From Planctomycetota bacterium (GTDB lineage: Bacteria; Planctomycetota; Planctomycetia; Isosphaerales; Isosphaeraceae): a stretch of DNA of 9,438 nt. Shown piece by piece: positions 1 through 7,013 of the stretch. A model generated the notes under the pieces. That model had not been told where the DNA came from. It was given only the letters and a program-made list of their open reading frames with translations, and did no database searches. A program made the translations under genes and the position numbers. The DNA lies in contig JAJYDH010000235.1 of NCBI GenBank assembly GCA_021777685.1, positions 1-9,438 of the forward strand, given 5' to 3'. Within the stretch, counting starts at the first letter, position 1. Every line of letters begins with the position of its first letter.

Positions 1-2310
1 AACGTCCCGTATGGGCTGGCGTCGGAAGTTCTGCTAGCCAACGTCTTTCCGAAGGGGCATCCCTATTCGTGGTCGGTGATCGGCTCGATGAAGGACCTCG
101 ACGCCGGGACGATCCAGGACCTCCGGCGGTTCTTCGCCGAGTTCTACAACCCGGGCAACGCGGCGCTCTGCCTCGCGGGCGACTTCGACCCGGCCGTCGC
201 GAAGGCGGCGATCGCGAAGTATTTCGGCCCGATCCCCGCCGGCAGGCCGATCAAGCCGGTCGTCGCCCCGGCCCCTGCCCTGACGAAGTCGTCGGCCCTG
301 AAGCTGGTCGACAAGGTCAGCCTCCCCCGGCTCTACTGGGCCTGGCCGACCGTCGCCGACGACCATCCCGACGCGCCGCCGCTCCACCTGCTCGCCTCGG
401 TCCTCGGCGACGGCGAGGCCTCGCGGCTCCATCGGGCGCTGGTCAAGGACGCCCGGGTCGCCAACGACGTCGACGCCGAGAGCGACACCAAGGAGGCGTC
501 CGGCCTGTTCACGATCGACGCCACGGCCGCCGAGGGTAAGACCCTCAACGACGTCACCGCGGCGCTGAACGCCTCGCTTGCCGACCTCGCGGCCCGTCCG
601 CCGACCCAGGCCGAGCTGACCCGGGCCCTCGCCCGGTTCGAGCGGCAGACTTATACGTCGATCACCTCGCCGCTCGGCCGGGCGATCGTGCTCGCCTCGG
701 GCTTCCTGGAGAAGGACGACCCGGCCTATTACCGGAGCGACTACGCCCGCTATTACAAGGTCACGCCCGCCGACCTCGCCCGGGTCGCGAAGGCATATTT
801 GAAGCCGGAAAAGGTCGTGCTCACGATCGTCCCGGCCGGGGAGAACGAGCCCAAGAGCGAGGGCGTCCAGGTCGGCCCCCTGCCCGGCTCCTCGGCCGGC
901 GCCTCCCCGGCCGAGGGCGCGAAGACCCCCGCCGATCCGAAGTGGGGGACATTGCCGGGCCCGTCCCCCGCGCCGGCCTGGCAGGTCCCGCGTTATGTCC
1001 GGAAGACGCTCTCGAACGGGATGGACCTCTGGATCGTCCCCTGGAAGACCTTGCCGATCGTGGAGGCCCGGCTCCTGATCCCCGTCGGCTCGGCCGACGA
1101 CCCGGCCGGCAAGACCGGACTCGCCAGCCTGACCGCGACGCTCCTCGACAAGGGGACGAAGGGCAGGACGCACAACGAGCTTGTCGAGGCCCTGGACGAG
1201 CTGGGCGTCTCGCTCTCGGCCGGCGCCTCGACCGATTACACGTCGGTCGGCTTCTCGGTCCTCGCCCGGAACCTCAGGCCGGCCTTCGGCCTGCTCGGCG
1301 AGATCCTGACGAGCCCGCGCTTCGACCCCAAGGACTTCGACCGCGAGCGGAAGCTGGAACTCGACGCGCTGCTCCAGGGGCCGGACAACCCCTCGTGGAT
1401 CGCCCAGCGGGCGTTCCGGGCGCTGCTCAACGGGTCGGATCACCCTTACGGCAAGCCGGGCCAGGGCTACATCGACACCGTGAAGTCGATCACGCTCGAC
1501 GACGTCCGCTCGTTCTTCTCGAAGTTCGCCGCGAACCGGGCGACCTTGATCGTCGTGGGCGACGTCGACCCCGCCTCGCTGGTGGCGACCCTGGAATCGA
1601 CCCTCGGGGCCTGGAAGACCACCGGGCCGGAGCCCGCCCCCCGGCCGAAGATCGAGACGAAGCCGGCGCCCGGCGTGGTTTATCTGGCCGACAAGCCGGG
1701 GGCCGTCCAGAGCGTCATCTCCGTCGGCCGGCGATGGGTCGACCGCAAGGACCCTCGCTACTTCGCGGCGGTCATCGGCAACCACATCGTCGGCGGCGAC
1801 TTCCTCAGCCGGCTCAACGCCAACATCCGCGAGAAGAACGGGTACAGCTACGGCTGCGGCTCGGCCTTCGGCTACCGGCGCACCGGGAGCACCTGGCAGG
1901 TCAGCACCTCGGTCCGCGCCGACGTCACGACCGAGGCCCTCAAGGAGATCATCGGCGAGCTGGACGCCCTGTCGAAGGACCATCCCCTGAGCGAGGAGGA
2001 GATCGCCACCGCTCGCGACGCCGAGACCCGGTCGTTCCCCGAGTCGTTCGAGGACCCCGCCAGCATCGCGGGTGTCCTGGCCGGGATTGCCCAGTACAAG
2101 CTGCCGGCCGATTATCTGGACACCTTCCTCAAGAACCTCAAGGAGGCGCCCGACGACCAGATCCGCAAGACGATGGCGGAAGTCGTCGCCCCGGCCGAGC
2201 GGACGGTCCTGATCGTGGGCGACCGGGCGACGGTCGAGCCCAAGCTCAAGGCGATGGGCGTGAAGGAGGTCCGGCTCGTCGACCCCGACGGCAAGATTCT
2301 TTCCCGCTGA
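1..2310 (+). CDS. M16 family zinc metallopeptidase (insulinase/PqqL-like, two-half protein), 5' partial
   Basis: The reading frame is open from the first base, so the start lies before the window; 769 residues are visible and the first Met (base 76) is internal. Residues near 20-50 (HPYSW, IGSMKDLD, FFAEFYNPGNA, LAGDFDP) match the stretch of M16 peptidases that follows the zinc site, so a signal peptide, the HxxEH motif and the third ligand should lie upstream. A Pro/Ala/Gly-rich linker (about 280-330) leads to a second M16 half starting near R331. There the HxxEH position reads SLTAT (376-380), so this half cannot bind zinc. It does carry the family's R-x6-Y substrate-binding pair (R610, Y617, in the REKNGYSYG stretch), whereas the first half has lost its Tyr (LVKDARVANDV). 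This is the usual split in two-half M16 enzymes. A periplasmic peptide-degrading role is inferred. The AsmA-like gene follows 212 bp later on the same strand. Confidence 0.93.
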   Translation, partial: NVPYGLASEVLLANVFPKGHPYSWSVIGSMKDLDAGTIQDLRRFFAEFYNPGNAALCLAGDFDPAVAKAAIAKYFGPIPAGRPIKPVVAPAPALTKSSALKLVDKVSLPRLYWAWPTVADDHPDAPPLHLLASVLGDGEASRLHRALVKDARVANDVDAESDTKEASGLFTIDATAAEGKTLNDVTAALNASLADLAARPPTQAELTRALARFERQTYTSITSPLGRAIVLASGFLEKDDPAYYRSDYARYYKVTPADLARVAKAYLKPEKVVLTIVPAGENEPKSEGVQVGPLPGSSAGASPAEGAKTPADPKWGTLPGPSPAPAWQVPRYVRKTLSNGMDLWIVPWKTLPIVEARLLIPVGSADDPAGKTGLASLTATLLDKGTKGRTHNELVEALDELGVSLSAGASTDYTSVGFSVLARNLRPAFGLLGEILTSPRFDPKDFDRERKLELDALLQGPDNPSWIAQRAFRALLNGSDHPYGKPGQGYIDTVKSITLDDVRSFFSKFAANRATLIVVGDVDPASLVATLESTLGAWKTTGPEPAPRPKIETKPAPGVVYLADKPGAVQSVISVGRRWVDRKDPRYFAAVIGNHIVGGDFLSRLNANIREKNGYSYGCGSAFGYRRTGSTWQVSTSVRADVTTEALKEIIGELDALSKDHPLSEEEIATARDAETRSFPESFEDPASIAGVLAGIAQYKLPADYLDTFLKNLKEAPDDQIRKTMAEVVAPAERTVLIVGDRATVEPKLKAMGVKEVRLVDPDGKILSR

Positions 2311-2522
2311 CGGGAGAAAGTGTGGTCGTCAGATCGGCGTTTACCGGAATATCAAGAGCGGGCCGCCCCCGGGCCCGCCGATTTGACGGGCCGGGCCCGA
2401 CCCCGGACGCCGATGATGACGAGCGACGGTGGCTTCGAGTTTTCGAGGAGATCGCCGGACGAGAGCCGTGACCCGTTGGGTCCGAATTTTTGGGCCGATC
2501 CGGGCCCGCCGAGGGGGTGCCG
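2311..2522. other. Intergenic gap between the M16 and AsmA-like genes
   Basis: I find no supported gene here. A short hairpin spans the M16 stop codon (about 2300-2317: TTTCCCG, loop CTGA, CGGGAGA with one G-U pair), but no T-run follows, so it is a weak terminator candidate. The 8-mer CGGGCCCG occurs three times (2370-2377, 2392-2399, 2501-2508), and the first two copies could pair as an all-GC stem. No convincing -35/-10 pair was seen. The gap ends with the ribosome binding site GAGGGGG (2511-2517) of the next gene. Whether the two genes share a transcript cannot be decided from the sequence. Confidence 0.5.
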
Positions 2523-5500
2523 ATGCGTCTGTCCGCCAAGAAGTTACGGCGAATTGGGTTCGTCCTGGCGATCCTGGCCGTCGTCTTCGTCGTGGTCCGG
2601 ACCTGGGTCGTCCCGGCGGTGATTCGGGGTCAGATCCAGGCCCATTACCGGGGCAAGGCGGTCATCGGCGACTGGTGGTTCGGCCTCCACTCGGCGGGGG
2701 TCTCCGGGGTCGAGCTGCACGAGACCGAGGCCGCGGACTCGCCCGTCTGGTTCGCCGCCGACCGGGTCTCGACCGACGTCTCGCTGTCCCGGCTCCTCCG
2801 GGGGCGGGTCATGCCGACCCGGATCGAGATCGACCGGCCCCGCGTCGCCTTCCGGCTCGACGCCAAGGGGCAGCCGCTGACCAAGATCCCGGTCGCCCCG
2901 TCCAAGGGCGACCCGAAGCCGATGGACGCCGCCAGCCTGCCCGACATCGTGACGAAGAACGGCGAGATCACCCTCCGGCAGGAGGGGCGGAAGCCGATGA
3001 CGATCACCGGGGTCAACGCCCGGCTCGCCCCCGTGGCGGACGGCGGGAATCTCGACGTGACGACCGACGACCCGACCTGGGGCCAGGTCAAGCTCGCCGG
3101 CCATTTCGACCCGACGTTCAAGAACGGCCGCTTCCAGATCGACACCAGCCCCGGCTTCGTCGCCGACCCGGAGAAGCTCGAGCGAATCCCGTTCATCCCC
3201 GCCGAGGTCTGGTCCAACCTGGAGCCGAGGGGGCCGGTCGCCGCCAAGGTCGACATCAAGCTCGCCGTCGACTCCCCCCAGCCGGTCCGGGTCCACACCG
3301 ACATCACCCTCAAGGGCACCGACGCCCGGCTGAAGACGCTCCAGGTCGACTCGCACGACACCACCGGCCGGGTCGTGATCGACGACGCCCTCGTCCGGAT
3401 CGAGGGCCTGAAGGGGAAGACGCTCGACGGGTCGATCTCGGCCGGCGGCAAGCTCGACTTCGGCCAGAAGGTCCCCCGATTCGACCTCGATCTCAGGCTC
3501 CGGGACGTGGACGTGACCAAGGCCCCGAAGAGCTGGCAACTGGGCGAGGTCGGGGCGACCGGGCGGCTCTCGGGCAACGTCGACCTCAAGGTCGCGCTCG
3601 ACCCCGCCGGCCCCGACCTGACCGGGACGTTCGGCCGGGCGGTCATCGAGAACGGCAGCTTCCAGGGCATCCCGGTCAAGTCGCTCAGCCTGGGCCTGAA
3701 AGCCGACCGGAACGACCTCCAGTACGCGACGCTGCCCGAGGGCGCGATCGACCGGAAGTCGCTCGACTCCGGCGCGGCCGGGCCGCCGCCGGTCGCCGGG
3801 GCCGAGCCGGCCATCAGGCCGCCGGCCGTCTCCGAGCGGCTGGAGATCTGGGACCCGCTCCTGGCGGCCCTGCCGCTGATCCGGCTCGCCTCGGCCAACC
3901 AGGGGCCCATCGGCTGGACGGCCTTCGCCGTCTCCAAGGCCGTGGAACTCCAGGTGAAGCGCGAGACGGGAGGCGCGGGGGGCTTCCGGCTACCCAAGAC
4001 GATCACGACCCAGATCGAGCTCGCCGACGTCGAACTCGCCACGATCGTCGCGAAGGTCGAGAAGTTCGGGATCAAGGTCCCGGTGCCCGTCGCCGGCAAG
4101 TTCTCGCTCAAGGCGACGGCCACGATCCCGCTGGGGTCGCTCCGTGACATCAAGCTTTACGCCTTCAAGGGAGATTTGACCCTCAAGGGCGCCTCGATCG
4201 ACCACGTCGACCTCGGCCAGGTCTCGGCCCACGTCGACCTCGGCGAGGGCGTGCTGGCGATCACCGATTTCCGGGGGCAACTGGTCGACAAGCCCGCCGG
4301 AGGCGCGAACAACCCGCCCCCGCCGACGACGCTCCCGCCGGCCGAAGGGCCGCTGCCGCACGGCGGCTTCCGCGCCGGGCTCCGCGCCTCGATCTCGCCC
4401 AGGGGGCCGGCGACGATCCATTTCGAGGGGAACAGCTTGCCGCTGGGCGAGCTGTTCGCGCCGTTCCTCCCCACCCCCACGCCGCTCTCGGGCGAGCTGT
4501 CGGTCCGGGTCCAGGCCGGGGCCGACGTCGCGAACCTCGCCGACGGGAAGTCGTGGTCGCTCGACGGCCGCTTCGACAGCCGGCGGATCAAGTATCAGGA
4601 CGCGACCCTGGACGAGGTGGCGACCACGGCGGTCCTCAAGGGCGGCCATCTCGACATCCCCGAATTCGCCGCCCGGCTCGCCGGGCAGCCCTTCACGATC
4701 AAGGGGGGCGTGGAGGTCGCGCCGCCCTATCGATACCTGGCGAAGGTGGACGTGAACGGGTGGGAGATCGCCGAGGTCCTCAAGTTCATCCCGGGGATGC
4801 CCCGGCCGTCGCCCGCTTCCGGGATCGTCGACGCCCGAGGCGAGGCCGTGGGCGCCATCCAGCCCTTCGAGATCAGGACGCAGGGGGGGGCCAGGGTCCT
4901 CAAGGCCAGGGTCGGCCCCGCGCCCCTGGGGACGGTCGCGTTCCGTTGGGAGACCGACCGGGATGAGGTCACGATCGGCGACCTGGAGGTCTTCGCCTAC
5001 GGCGGGAAGCTCGCCGGCGAGGCGAAGATCCCGACGAAACCGGGCAGGCCGATGGTGGCGACCGCGACCTTCAAGGGGATCGACGCCGCCAGGCTCTCGG
5101 CCGCGTTCCTGGACAGGAAGTTCACCCTGAGCGGCAAGGCCGACGGCCAGCTCAAGGTCTCGATGCCGCTCGACGCCTCGACGATCGACGCCGACGCCTC
5201 GCTCGACGCCCCCGACCTGAAGATCCGCGAGGGGTCGGCCGACGGCATCCCGGTCAAGTCACTCCGGGTCTCCGCCGTCACCCGCGATGGGGTGCTCGAC
5301 TACGACGCGACCGCCGAGGGCCTCGGCGGCAAGGTCCGCTTCCACGGCTCGGCCCCTCTTCGGGGCGACCTGGCGAAGCCCGATGCCCAGGCCGAGCTTC
5401 TCGCCGTCGGCTTCCGGCTCGATGAGGCGTGGAAGGGGCTCGGCGTGACCGGGGCCCTGGGCCACATGAAGGGGGTCGGTGCCTTCGACACCAACCTCCG

Positions 5501-6671
5501 CGCCTCGATCCGCCCGTTCCGGCTCTGGTCGCACGGGACGTTCGAGCTTCGCGACCTCGGCTTCGGCGTCTTCCCGGCGGTCGGCCATCTCCAGGGCGTC
5601 GCCTCGCTCTCGCCGACCTCCTGGAAGGTCGATCAGGTCGTCGGCGAGCTGCTCGGCGGGATCGCGAGCGGCGAGGCCCGGGGCGAGTCGAGGCCGGGCG
5701 GGTCGAAGCTGGTCACGTTCGACTTCAAGGTCGACCGGGCCTCGCTCGCGAGGATGGCGGCCGGCGTCCCCAGCATCGCCCGCGAGATGGACGGCTACGG
5801 CTCGCTCCGCCTGGCCGGCCGCTTCGAGGACTCGCTGATGGCCAACTCCGAGGTCCTCGTCCCGAGGGCGAAGGCATTCGGCCTGCCGATCTCGGACCTC
5901 CGCTTCCCGGCCGAGCTGGAGCTGAACCCGGCGACCGGTACCGGCTCGGTGAACTCGCGACAGTGGTATGCCCGGATGGCCGGCGGGACGGTCCGGGGGA
6001 ATGCCTTCCTCCACCTGGGGGAGGATCGGGCGTTCCAGGCCGACGCCCAGTTCACCGGGGTCGACATCGAGACGTTCACCCGGCTCCATTCCAACGGCAA
6101 GCGGTCGGCGTCGGGAAAGATCTCGGGGAAGGTCGCGCTCAACGGACCCGACCCCGAGCGGGTCGACCGGGTCCGAGGCAAGTTCGACGTCGACCTCGAC
6201 GACGCCTCGCTCGTCGAGATGCCGGTCTTCAAGGAGCTCGACCGCTTCCTCGGCTCGGCGAGGGGGGGAGGGCTGTTCGAGGACGGCGACGCGAAGGGGA
6301 CGATCTTCAACCGGACGCTGTTCGTCGAGCAGATGACGCTCAGGGGCCGCCTGCTCCAGGTCCACGCGACGGGGACGATCACGCTCGACGGCGGCCTGAA
6401 CCTGGAAGTCCTCGTCAACACCAACGAGATCATCCCCCAGTCCGGTCTGGCGCTCATCGGGATCATCCCCGGGCTCGGTCAGGCCCTCGGCCGGGGCGAG
6501 GAGGCGCTGCTCCGGGTCGCCAACTTCCTCGAAAACCGCCTGCTCAAGTTCCGCGTCTCGGGGACCATGAACAACCCGAGCGTCAAGCTCGACGCCGGGA
6601 TCGCTGTGGGCGACACGGCCGCCGGCTTCTTCTCGGGAGTCCTCAAGGTGCCGATGGGGGCCTTGCGATAA
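2523..6671 (+). CDS. AsmA/TamB-like envelope protein, 1382 aa, N-terminally membrane-anchored
   Basis: ATG at 2523 is chosen over an in-frame TTG at 2490 because GAGGGGG ends 5 nt before it and the protein then begins directly with a signal anchor (MRLSAKKLRR, then a hydrophobic run at about 11-31). The next region (LSRLLRGRVMPTRIEIDRPRV, with the strand-turn pattern of AsmA N-termini) and the long body of alternating hydrophobic beta-strand segments fit the AsmA/TamB/YhdP group. The C-terminal part resembles an AsmA-like C-terminal region: MPVFKELDRFLG near 1232, then ATGTITLDGGL, then FRVSGTMNNPSVKL near 1343-1356. Proline-rich breaks lie near 416-440 and 592-616. The GIPVKSL module occurs twice, at 382-388 and 908-914. 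In Gram-negative bacteria such proteins form lipid-carrying bridges between inner and outer membrane; that role is inferred here. Exact subfamily is unclear. Confidence 0.88.
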   Translation: MRLSAKKLRRIGFVLAILAVVFVVVRTWVVPAVIRGQIQAHYRGKAVIGDWWFGLHSAGVSGVELHETEAADSPVWFAADRVSTDVSLSRLLRGRVMPTRIEIDRPRVAFRLDAKGQPLTKIPVAPSKGDPKPMDAASLPDIVTKNGEITLRQEGRKPMTITGVNARLAPVADGGNLDVTTDDPTWGQVKLAGHFDPTFKNGRFQIDTSPGFVADPEKLERIPFIPAEVWSNLEPRGPVAAKVDIKLAVDSPQPVRVHTDITLKGTDARLKTLQVDSHDTTGRVVIDDALVRIEGLKGKTLDGSISAGGKLDFGQKVPRFDLDLRLRDVDVTKAPKSWQLGEVGATGRLSGNVDLKVALDPAGPDLTGTFGRAVIENGSFQGIPVKSLSLGLKADRNDLQYATLPEGAIDRKSLDSGAAGPPPVAGAEPAIRPPAVSERLEIWDPLLAALPLIRLASANQGPIGWTAFAVSKAVELQVKRETGGAGGFRLPKTITTQIELADVELATIVAKVEKFGIKVPVPVAGKFSLKATATIPLGSLRDIKLYAFKGDLTLKGASIDHVDLGQVSAHVDLGEGVLAITDFRGQLVDKPAGGANNPPPPTTLPPAEGPLPHGGFRAGLRASISPRGPATIHFEGNSLPLGELFAPFLPTPTPLSGELSVRVQAGADVANLADGKSWSLDGRFDSRRIKYQDATLDEVATTAVLKGGHLDIPEFAARLAGQPFTIKGGVEVAPPYRYLAKVDVNGWEIAEVLKFIPGMPRPSPASGIVDARGEAVGAIQPFEIRTQGGARVLKARVGPAPLGTVAFRWETDRDEVTIGDLEVFAYGGKLAGEAKIPTKPGRPMVATATFKGIDAARLSAAFLDRKFTLSGKADGQLKVSMPLDASTIDADASLDAPDLKIREGSADGIPVKSLRVSAVTRDGVLDYDATAEGLGGKVRFHGSAPLRGDLAKPDAQAELLAVGFRLDEAWKGLGVTGALGHMKGVGAFDTNLRASIRPFRLWSHGTFELRDLGFGVFPAVGHLQGVASLSPTSWKVDQVVGELLGGIASGEARGESRPGGSKLVTFDFKVDRASLARMAAGVPSIAREMDGYGSLRLAGRFEDSLMANSEVLVPRAKAFGLPISDLRFPAELELNPATGTGSVNSRQWYARMAGGTVRGNAFLHLGEDRAFQADAQFTGVDIETFTRLHSNGKRSASGKISGKVALNGPDPERVDRVRGKFDVDLDDASLVEMPVFKELDRFLGSARGGGLFEDGDAKGTIFNRTLFVEQMTLRGRLLQVHATGTITLDGGLNLEVLVNTNEIIPQSGLALIGIIPGLGQALGRGEEALLRVANFLENRLLKFRVSGTMNNPSVKLDAGIAVGDTAAGFFSGVLKVPMGALR

Positions 6672-6789
6672 ACCCCATGCCCTTCAGTCGCCCTCAGGTC
6701 GACAGTCGCAGCGGCGGGCCCTGGTCTCCTCACCCCTTGCGGGCCGACGACTCGACTCATTTTCGGGCGAGGTCCGAGCAGCGTCCCAA
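6672..6789. other. Intergenic stretch after the AsmA-like gene, nothing recognised
   Basis: This stretch follows the TAA of the AsmA-like gene and runs up to the composite repeat. Short open frames cross it on both strands, but they run on into the palindromic repeat and have no good ribosome binding site or recognisable product. No hairpin with a T-run and no promoter stands out. Confidence 0.5.
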
Positions 6790-6800
6790 CCCTTTGGACT

Positions 6801-6821
6801 GCGGGAGCTTGCTCCCGCTTT
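6801..6821 (+). terminator. Hairpin with short T-run, candidate terminator of the AsmA-like gene
   Basis: GCGGGAGC and GCTCCCGC form an 8-bp GC-rich dyad around TT, followed on the plus strand by TTT. It lies 129 nt past the stop of the AsmA-like gene and is the left outer hairpin of the composite repeat. The T-run is short, so intrinsic termination is plausible but unproven. Confidence 0.4.
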
Positions 6822-6886
6822 CCTCCGAGGGGCTTGCCCATCGCCACTCCGACCCGGCCTCACAGGCCCGCGGAGCAAGCTCCGCG

Positions 6887-6911
6887 AAGAAAAGCGGGAG
6901 CAAGCTCCCGC
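6887..6911 (-). terminator. Hairpin with TTTTCTTC tail, candidate terminator of the minus-strand gene
   Basis: Read on the minus strand, the right outer hairpin of the composite repeat (6911 down to 6894) is followed directly by TTTTCTTC. This is the most terminator-like arrangement in the window. It lies about 100 nt after the stop of the secreted-protein gene, with another strong hairpin between them. Confidence 0.45.
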
Positions 6912-6945
6912 ACTCCAAAGGGACCGGATTGAAGCGGAAACGACG

Positions 6946-6987
6946 CGACCCGGGCCGGACCTCGAGATCGAGATCCGGCCCGGGTCG
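6946..6987. terminator. Long perfect GC-rich hairpin between convergent genes, possible bidirectional terminator
   Basis: Bases 6946-6959 and 6974-6987 pair without mismatch over 14 bp (GACCCGGGCCGGA with TCCGGCCCGGGTC, plus an outer C-G pair). Inside, after one mismatch, CTCG (6961-6964) and CGAG (6969-6972) extend the stem around an AGAT loop. It begins 26 nt after the stop of the minus-strand gene. It differs in sequence from the CTTG-centred hairpins nearby. Neither side has a clear T-run, so it may act as a 3'-end stabiliser instead. Confidence 0.55.
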
Positions 6988-7013
6988 GGCACGTGTCGAG
7001 TTCTCTCGCCCGA

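Larger units (their letters stand above)
6790..6922. repeat. Composite inverted repeat with four CTTG-centred hairpins (REPIN/MITE-like), complete copy
   Basis: The outer arms 6790-6826 and 6886-6922 are reverse complements at 34 of 37 positions and begin with CCCTTTGGA. The outer hairpins are GCGGGAGCTTGCTCCCGC (6801-6818) and its reverse complement (6894-6911). Inside lie a reduced hairpin GGGCTTGCCC (6830-6839) and CGCGGAGCAAGCTCCGCG (6869-6886). Hairpin centres are 6809.5, 6834.5, 6877.5 and 6902.5, so the two members of each half are exactly 25 nt apart. Orientation by the centre is CTTG, CTTG, CAAG, CAAG. No protein is encoded. It sits wholly between two convergent genes. A second copy starts at 9323. 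The REPIN/MITE label rests on architecture; no transposase is in the window. Confidence 0.85.

Noticed and set aside
34..1983. Long minus-strand open frame of about 650 codons opposite the M16 gene
   Set aside because: Its translation is Arg/Gly/Asp/Val-rich low-complexity sequence typical of the antisense shadow of a GC-rich gene. The plus-strand frame shows clear M16 motifs.
2300..2317. Terminator at the M16 stop codon
   Set aside because: The stem is short with a wobble pair and no T-run follows; it overlaps the coding end. It is kept only as a note in the intergenic entry.
2370..2508. Triple CGGGCCCG as an operator set before the AsmA-like gene
   Set aside because: The same 8-mer also occurs inside the M16 coding region near 960, and such GC palindromes are expected at this base composition. 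Spacing is irregular.
2490..2522. Upstream TTG start for the AsmA-like protein
   Set aside because: It would add 11 residues before the anchor and has no good ribosome binding site, whereas ATG 2523 has GAGGGGG at 5-nt spacing.
2429..4147. Plus-strand open frame overlapping the start of the AsmA-like gene
   Set aside because: The product is Arg/Gly/Pro-rich with no domain pattern. The overlapping frame has a ribosome binding site, an anchor segment and AsmA features.
6801..6911. CRISPR array
   Set aside because: The units are palindromes in alternating orientation with very short, partly conserved linkers, with no regular unique spacers of 30 nt or so and no cas genes.
6684..6992. Small minus-strand open frame across the intergenic repeat
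   Set aside because: It is made largely of palindromic repeat sequence and has no recognisable product or translation signal.
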